Below are positions 58,443 to 64,000 of a DNA stretch of 64,000 nucleotides, one piece after another. How positions within the stretch are numbered: the stretch's first letter is position 1; each line of letters starts with the position of its first letter. The DNA is from Neofusicoccum parvum (Eukaryota > Ascomycota > Dothideomycetes > Botryosphaeriales > Botryosphaeriaceae): NCBI GenBank assembly GCA_020912385.1, contig CP087214.1, forward strand, positions 1,674,001-1,738,000, given 5' to 3'. The translations under genes were made by a program, and so were the position numbers. The notes under the pieces were generated by a model. That model was not told the DNA's origin, ran no database searches, and worked only from the letters and a program-made list of their open reading frames with translations.

Positions 58443-59180
58443 TCACCACACATCCTCCGGACTCACCCTAACGTCCTTCCCGTCGGCCCTGACATGCTTC
58501 CCGCCGACATCCCTGCTCAAGCTCTTCCGCATGTCGAACGCGTCCTCGTCGTCGGCGTAGTAGCCGACGACGCGGCGGTAGACGGAGTAGCCCATGCCCT
58601 CGTACAGCTTCTGGGCGACGACGTTCTCGGCGCGCACAAACAGGTCGACGAACCAGGCGTCCTCGGCGTCGCACGCCTGCTCGAGCAGCTCCGTCAGGCG
58701 CGTCGCGTGCCCCAGCCGCCGCGCCGACGGCGACACCGTCAGGCAGGTGATGTGCCCGTGCCACGGCAGGTAGTTCGGGTTCGGGTTCGTGGACGGCGAG
58801 TAGGGCTGGACGGGCGCCGGGTACGGCGAGGCTTCGGTTTTGCCCATGACTGCGGCGGGGCGGTGGTGGTGGTTTTAGCCGTCGGGGAGTAGAGGGAGGG
58901 AAAGAGAGCTGTGGGCGGGACGGGACGCGGAGGGGAACGGCGGGGATTGCGGGGAGGGGGTCTCCGGTGGAAGATGGTGTCGGGGGGTGTGGGGAGGGGT
59001 CGGGGGCGTACTGTAGCCCTCGATCTTGCCGTGCGGGCCCTCAATGACCTTGCACAGGTGCGGCCATTTGGTCAGGTAGTCGAGGTAGAAGCTGACGTTG
59101 TACGTCTCGGTGAGCGGGTCGAGGTTGCACTCGTTGAAGTGGAGGAGGTCCGTCGGCGTCATGGGCCGGATGGACGCCAT
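58443..59180 (-). CDS. NAT3: NatB N-terminal acetyltransferase catalytic subunit (Naa20/Nat3)
   Basis: Acetylates nascent proteins beginning Met-Asp/Glu/Asn/Gln at the ribosome, with the Naa25 partner. Exons 59012..59180 and 58443..58849; 191 aa. It opens MASIRPMTPTDLLHFNECNL then DPLTETYNVSFYLDYLTKWP, the diagnostic Naa20 N-terminus. The intron sits in the GYIMGK junction. The acetyl-CoA loop is SARRLGHATRLTELLEQ (R-x-x-G-x-A). Also seen are WFVDLFVRAENVVAQKLYEG and MGYSVYRRVVGYYADDEDAF followed by DMRKSLSRD. An insertion of about 20 residues, rich in Pro, Ser and Asn, lies before WHGHITCLTVSP; most Naa20 proteins have a much shorter link here. Confidence 0.95.
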
Positions 59181-59816
59181 GGCGGACGGCTGGGGGGCGG
59201 GCTGGCGTCGTGGCGGGCGGCGTGGTGCGGTGGTGGTCTGCGGGCGGCGGGGGTTTTTCGAGAGGCTTTTGGCGGGGCTGATCCGCGGCGGAACGCGCGC
59301 GCACGAGAGCTCTGACGTCGCAAGGGTCCGCCGTGGCTGATCAGCCCTACAGGCACGCTCGGATGGTGAGTCCAGCAGTCTCGCTTTGGGAAGTCCGACT
59401 CTTGTTTCGATAGTTGGTCTCGCGTGGCTGGCTGAGCCTGTCTGCCTCAGGCGCCGCTATTTTTACTTCGACCGAGTAAACTCAATCCACAAAGACGCAG
59501 GCCATCGTGATGCGAAATTCATCACTCAATAGTCCCAAAATCCGCTGCATGTGCTTGGAGACCTGTGCAAGCTTGGCAACAAATGAATCTTTAGATTTGC
59601 CACCCTCGTACTCCAAAATATCGACTTCGTACCATATGATGACAGATAAGTATGCAGAAATGCCTCCATGCCTAACGGGTATGGCCAGCAAGAAAAGGCT
59701 CAGATGATAGACTACCGCCAGCGCCTGATGTAACACAAATTTTTCGTAGCCCGTCCCAAGTCCTTCAGCAGCAATGCACTAATAATACAAAAACAGCCCG
59801 TTCATTGCGAACTAGC
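59181..59816. other. intergenic
   Basis: 636 bp between two minus-strand genes: NatB promoter on the left (GC-rich, to ~59340), 3' UTR of the RGS-LOV gene on the right. Nothing else recognised. Confidence 0.6.
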
Positions 59817-62564
59817 TCATATCCGGAAGGAATCCACTGAGTTCGCACCACTGCCTGGATGCGGACTAGCGACCATACGATCAGGGAAAACATGAGGAGA
59901 CCGAGGAGACCGTGGAGACCGTGGAGACCGTGGAGATGCGAGGGTCAGGAAGCGGTCGCGCTCCGCAATCTGCCGGTCGAACTCCTCCTCGGTGAGAGTC
60001 TTCTCAAACTTGTTCGACGCCATCACATCGATGATAGGGACGGGGTTACGCCCGCGGATTTGCGGCGAGCGAGCAGCGTTGGGACTACGAGCGTCCGACC
60101 TGTCCACTGCATGTCCGTCGGGTTCACCCCCACCACCGCGGCGTCGGCTGCCGATTTCTCGGGAAACGGGTGGAGCGCCGCGTAATTTCCTTGATGTCAG
60201 GTTGGCGTGGTCGTCGACGAGCACGATCATCCACACGCCCACGGTGCCGTTCTGTCCGAGGAGAGGCGTGCAGTGGATCCAACGGCTGCGGCCCTCATCG
60301 TCAGGACGGGAGCTGCTCAGCCAGCGGACCTTGGCTGTCACCCCGCGGCCGACTGACAGGGCTTGCTCGAGCTCCTCGCGGACACGCGAGCTGCCACCGA
60401 TGCGGCTCATGAATGACGATTGGAGGATGCCAGGCACACGAAGAGATGGAGAAGTAAAAAGAATGCGAAGAGATGGAGCCGGCCGGACGAGAAGATACTA
60501 GTTGGACATTAGTCTCAAAGCACGCAAAGATTTGTCTGCGTCGGTGCAGGGACGGAGTTTGGGTAGGACAGCATTGACTTACATGACTGTAGATACCAGC
60601 CAGCTTCCCATTGTTCCTGACTTTTCCAAATATTTCAGAGTGAGCACCAAGCGGAGGACTTGTGTCCTTGAGTAGTAGTCGAGGTTGATGGTAGATTGAA
60701 GCCGAGTCGTCATCTTCGACCTGCTCACGGTGCATGCGACCGCCCGTCTTTCTCACGGTCTCAACCTCATGTTGGTTGAACATCTCGCTCAACGCTTGGA
60801 ACTCGTCCTTCTCTTCTTCCTGTAGATTCGGTGCCTCTCCGTTAAGCGGCATCTCTCCTTCTTTCTCAAGCAGCCGCTTTAGGGCCGGCAGGTCCGCACA
60901 GTCCTTGGCAAGGCCACTGACGTCCACTTGGGATCCGATGAAATATCTGACCTTGCCCCTGTTGTCCATAAGAGGAGCCATCATGAGGAGATTGAGGAAC
61001 GTGGAACCATCGCGACGGCTATAGGCCTGTTAGCTCTGCAAAGTGTTTCGAAATGAAGTACTTACTAGTTGAGAATGAGTTCACTAATTTCTTTCCCTTC
61101 TTTGATAGCGTTGCTCAGTCTCTCGACCGCAAATCTATTGGTCTTTGGACCTTGCAGAAAGCGGCAATTACGACCAATTGCATAGCTCACACCATACTGA
61201 GTTGTGCGGTGGAACTCTGACATGATGTTAGTGTGATCTTGATCGAATGAAACAGTAAGAAAGAAACATCTCACCTTCTGAAGCAAAGATAATGGGATTG
61301 TCCTTTCTTGACGGGTCCGTAAGACAAAATGTCTCAGCAAGACCTTCTGAAGTTTCTCTCAGGTGTGGTGGCAGAGTTCCGGTAATCCTCATCTGGATGC
61401 TCACACTGACTACCTGAACCCAGACGAAGCTGACATAGGCGGGCAAGTCATCGCGAACTAGTTGCTCGAAAGCCTTGTCGGCCTTCTCTTCCAGAATAGA
61501 ATTCACTGTAGGCCGAGCAGGGTGCGTAGAGAACTCCATGTTATCAATTGGCTCAAGCGCTTCGGCAACCGCATTGGCGTAGTTGATTGCTCTCAGTGCT
61601 TTGAGAGCATCAAGGTAGTAGACGAGAAGTGGTATCGACTTGGGTCGGTAAGCGCTGAGGAACGACGTGAACTTGTTCAAAAGAGCAGGATCCGAGAAGA
61701 TTGCGTGTAGATGCTCTTTGGATGAGATTTTTTCAGAGCGCCTTTCGAGAGAGTAATCTCCTGTCTCGTGATCTGCTGGAGCAACGAGGTCGAAGTTTCC
61801 CGGGTCATCTTCCATAAGTGGTTCGAGTTTGTCGCTTTCGTCGGTGGCGCCCTTGGTTTGCAGTGCAGGCATGGGGCCGACGGAAGAAGCACCTGTTTCG
61901 TAGGACATGACGGAATCCGCAGAGCTCTTCTCCGTAGAGCCGCGCTCATGGGACTCGGGGGTGGTCGGCATTGAACTGGTGGATGGAAATGATGCGCTGT
62001 AGTCTTGACTCTTGGGCCTGGAAAAATTGCGCTTAGCGCCCTCTCTACTTCTGTGAAGCATGCTTAGCACTGAGTGATCCATCATCTTGTGGCGACGGTT
62101 GTCGACTTGTCCACCCGAGAATGGTGACGGATATTCTATGACAGCAGCAAAGCAAACAGGATGACTTACGTAGTTCTTGTTGGTATGTGAAAGCCCCGAT
62201 TGCCAAAGTCAGGCAGGGCCGACGTGGTTTCATCATCGGAGCTCATATCGAAGCTGCTGGACATGGCCGCCTGAGGGGGATCGGCAGCGTTGGGGGGCTG
62301 AGACGCGTTGTTCTTAGGCCGGTGACGATCTTGGAAGTCTTGAGCTATGGGCTGACTAGCGTTGGCCACATGCTTTTGCACTGGTACTTCTTGTCTGAAG
62401 GCAGTGCCAGGACGACCTTCGTCGGCGCTCGTCATGCTGGGAGAGATGCTAGCGTTGGAGCGGCTAGCGGCAGCGGGGACGGATTGGGCCTGTGCGTAGT
62501 AGATGTCGTGAGAAGAATTCCTCTTGTTCCTGAAGCGGCGGAAGGGCTGGAAAGGAGAAGGCAT
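59817..62564 (-). CDS. RGS-LOV blue-light photoreceptor (RGS domain + LOV/PAS domain + second PAS-like domain)
   Basis: Flavin-binding light sensor joined to a regulator of G-protein signalling; relatives include Botrytis BcLOV4, which binds membrane lipids on illumination. Model: 62170..62564, 61275..62050, 61066..61216, 60583..61018, 59817..60497; 812 aa, start MPSPFQPFRRFRNKRNSS. The RGS region is about residues 245-350 (LHAIFSDPALLNKFTSFLSA). The LOV core begins NPIIFASEEFHRTTQYGVSY and has GRNCRFLQGPKTNRF with the photoactive Cys near residue 408. Then come YSRRDGSTFLNLLMMAPLMD and VRYFIGSQVDVSGL. A second PAS-like part holds SLRVPGILQSSFMSRIGGSS and RSRWIHCTPLLGQNGTVGVW. The C-terminal tail contains tandem SPR repeats. 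Five exons, all GT-AG and phase-consistent; the 119-nt first intron is the least certain junction. Confidence 0.92.
59894..59938. repeat. 9-bp coding tandem repeat (Ser-Pro-Arg units)
   Basis: Five adjoining 9-bp units (GAGGAGACC, GTGGAGACC variants) encode SPRSPRSPRSPRSP on the minus strand in the tail of the RGS-LOV protein. Unit length is a multiple of three, so copy-number change keeps frame. Confidence 0.85.
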
Positions 62565-64000
62565 GCCGGCGCTGGGCTGCTTAAGACAGGGACGGTGAAG
62601 TGTTTCGCGAGCGGCGGAGGCGGAGTATAAGAACAACGGCAGGAAAGGCTCGGCCAGGCCTCCGACGTACCGGATCAGACAGTAGCTCGCGGCCCCTGAT
62701 GAGGACCCCAAAAGAGCAGGCAAGGGTCTCGACGGTGGAGCGCGGACGCCGATGGAAGTGAAGCCGTCGCTAACTTTGACAATCGCGGGGCCCGATGGCG
62801 CTCGGAACCAGGCCGCGGTGACGAGGAACGGGGATGCGGCAGCCAATTGACTTGAGCTCGGCAGAGTCGGGGAGTCCAGCGGCCTGGATGGCGGACGGCG
62901 GGCGGCGAGCCGCTGCGCGTCTGCGTGGGAGCGGCTGCTTTCTTTTTCAGCTGCGACGCTCCATATTGCATCAGCTCACCCAGATCCTGCGCAACCCCAG
63001 GCTCCTGCGTGTGCAATGCAGGAGTGAAACCGAGCAATCCACGCCTGCGCGCGCCGGCGGCTGTGACGTACTGCATCGCGACGCCCTCACTTCCGGCGCC
63101 GGCGGTGGTGTCGGCGCACGACGTTTGGCCAGGCTCATCGGGCCGCGCGAGCAAGATGCTCCACGCGTTCACGCGCCGGCCGGCGATCTCTGACATGGGC
63201 TCGTCGGCAGTCTGCTTTTCCTGGCCTCGCCCTTGCTCCGATCATCTCTTTCCGTCCTCGTGCATGCCCCGATGCGCTTAAATCAGGCGAGCTTATTCGG
63301 CCCATCGCCACCGGAGTCAGTTGGCAAGAGATTTGACTCTGGATCTTCGATCAGCTATTTTACCCAGATAGCCGCTGCTCATTTCTGCACCCGTGCTGCT
63401 CGCGGCCCCCAGGCAGCCGCAGGAAAGCGTGCCACAGCTAGCGTCCCGACTATCACCTGGCTAGTCGGCATAGTGTTCCATGCTTGCCCATGACAGGAAC
63501 AAAGATTCCGCTTGGAGCAAGGCGTCGCCACCTAAACGTTGGCCGCCGTCGCTGACAGCTGAGCCACACATTGGAACCAAGCCAACGGTGCGGTCATGCC
63601 CGCTCGCTTGCGACGACGTCTCCGTGCTGTCGGATCCTCATAGGCCACGGTGGGCCTGAACGCGCTTTGGGGACTCAGGTACATGCTGATCTCACGGGTG
63701 CTGATCTTGATAAATTATTCAGGTGCTCGATCGCGGGGTACCTCGAGTAGAGCCGAGAGTCTCTCTGGATCGAGATTTGAGCGTGGATGCTGGAATCCTC
63801 TTTGCCTGTCCCCAGCATGTCTAACCCCTTTTCGTGCTTCGGTTCTCCGCTCCGTGATAGCCACCACAGTTGACAAGGGTGAATACTGAGCCGTCCAGGT
63901 ACCAGTGTTTGCCTGACATCATCTCGGCCTCTAGCATAGCTCTTAGCGTTACAACGCCGGCCAAGCTAGCAAAGGCTCAACGTCTGCATCCGGAGGAGGG
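62565..64000. other. upstream region of the RGS-LOV gene to window edge
   Basis: 1.4 kb, presumably 5' UTR and promoter, GC-rich up to about 63200 and more balanced beyond. No supportable ORF. Four GATC tetramers cluster at 63688-63771. The promoter of a gene right of the window could also lie here. Confidence 0.5.
63688..63771. promoter_or_regulatory. cluster of GATC motifs, possible light-response (White Collar) element
   Basis: GATC occurs at 63688, 63703, 63729 and 63768, four times in 84 bp, including CGATCG and CTGATCTTGATAA contexts. Fungal White Collar complexes bind paired GATC-type repeats. The placement ~1.1 kb upstream of a photoreceptor gene is suggestive only. Confidence 0.25.

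Overview
The window is eukaryotic nuclear DNA from a filamentous ascomycete (Pezizomycotina). The signs are short introns (mostly 47-75 nt, GT-AG with CTAAC/CTGAC branch points), strongly GC-ending codons, fungal-only families (a DUF7729-type GPI protein, a regulator-of-G-signalling/LOV protein, fungal SDR and MFS types) and a nuclear tRNA-Thr. A dothideomycete is my best guess, but this is inference. No rRNA, CRISPR, operon or intact transposon was seen.

Layout. 1-6.1 kb: the 3' part of a carotenoid/stilbene-cleaving oxygenase (+), an extended SDR epimerase-like gene (-) and a phenol-hydroxylase-type FAD monooxygenase (+) with an apparent 2-nt frameshift near its end. 6.1-18.9 kb: gene-poor, holding one integral membrane protein gene (11.5-12.9 kb). 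18.9-30.6 kb: a BCAS3-like WD40 protein (-), an unknown conserved-looking protein (-), an EF-hand light-chain-like protein (-), and divergently an Afi1-type polarity/DENN-related protein (+). 30.6-43.1 kb: one low-confidence orphan gene candidate, a PH-domain protein (+) and a protein with a C-terminal cysteine-rich putative zinc module (-), with long empty stretches. 44.3-49.7 kb: a GPI-anchored DUF7729-like protein (-) and an MFS transporter (-) whose last intron has lost its canonical acceptor. 51.1 kb: tRNA-Thr(AGT). 52.2-62.6 kb: a large protein of unknown function (-), a short MGMT/ATL-like alkyltransferase (+), a helical-repeat protein (+), the NatB catalytic subunit (-), and an RGS-LOV blue-light receptor (-).

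Functional links. Most genes look like independent housekeeping or signalling genes. The only plausible metabolic grouping is the left edge: oxygenase, SDR and flavin monooxygenase could act in sequence on phenylpropanoid/stilbene or apocarotenoid substrates. The most distinctive single gene is the RGS-LOV photoreceptor, which has an intact photoactive cysteine motif. Exon models were built by hand from reading-frame continuity and splice motifs; all internal phases were checked for consistency.
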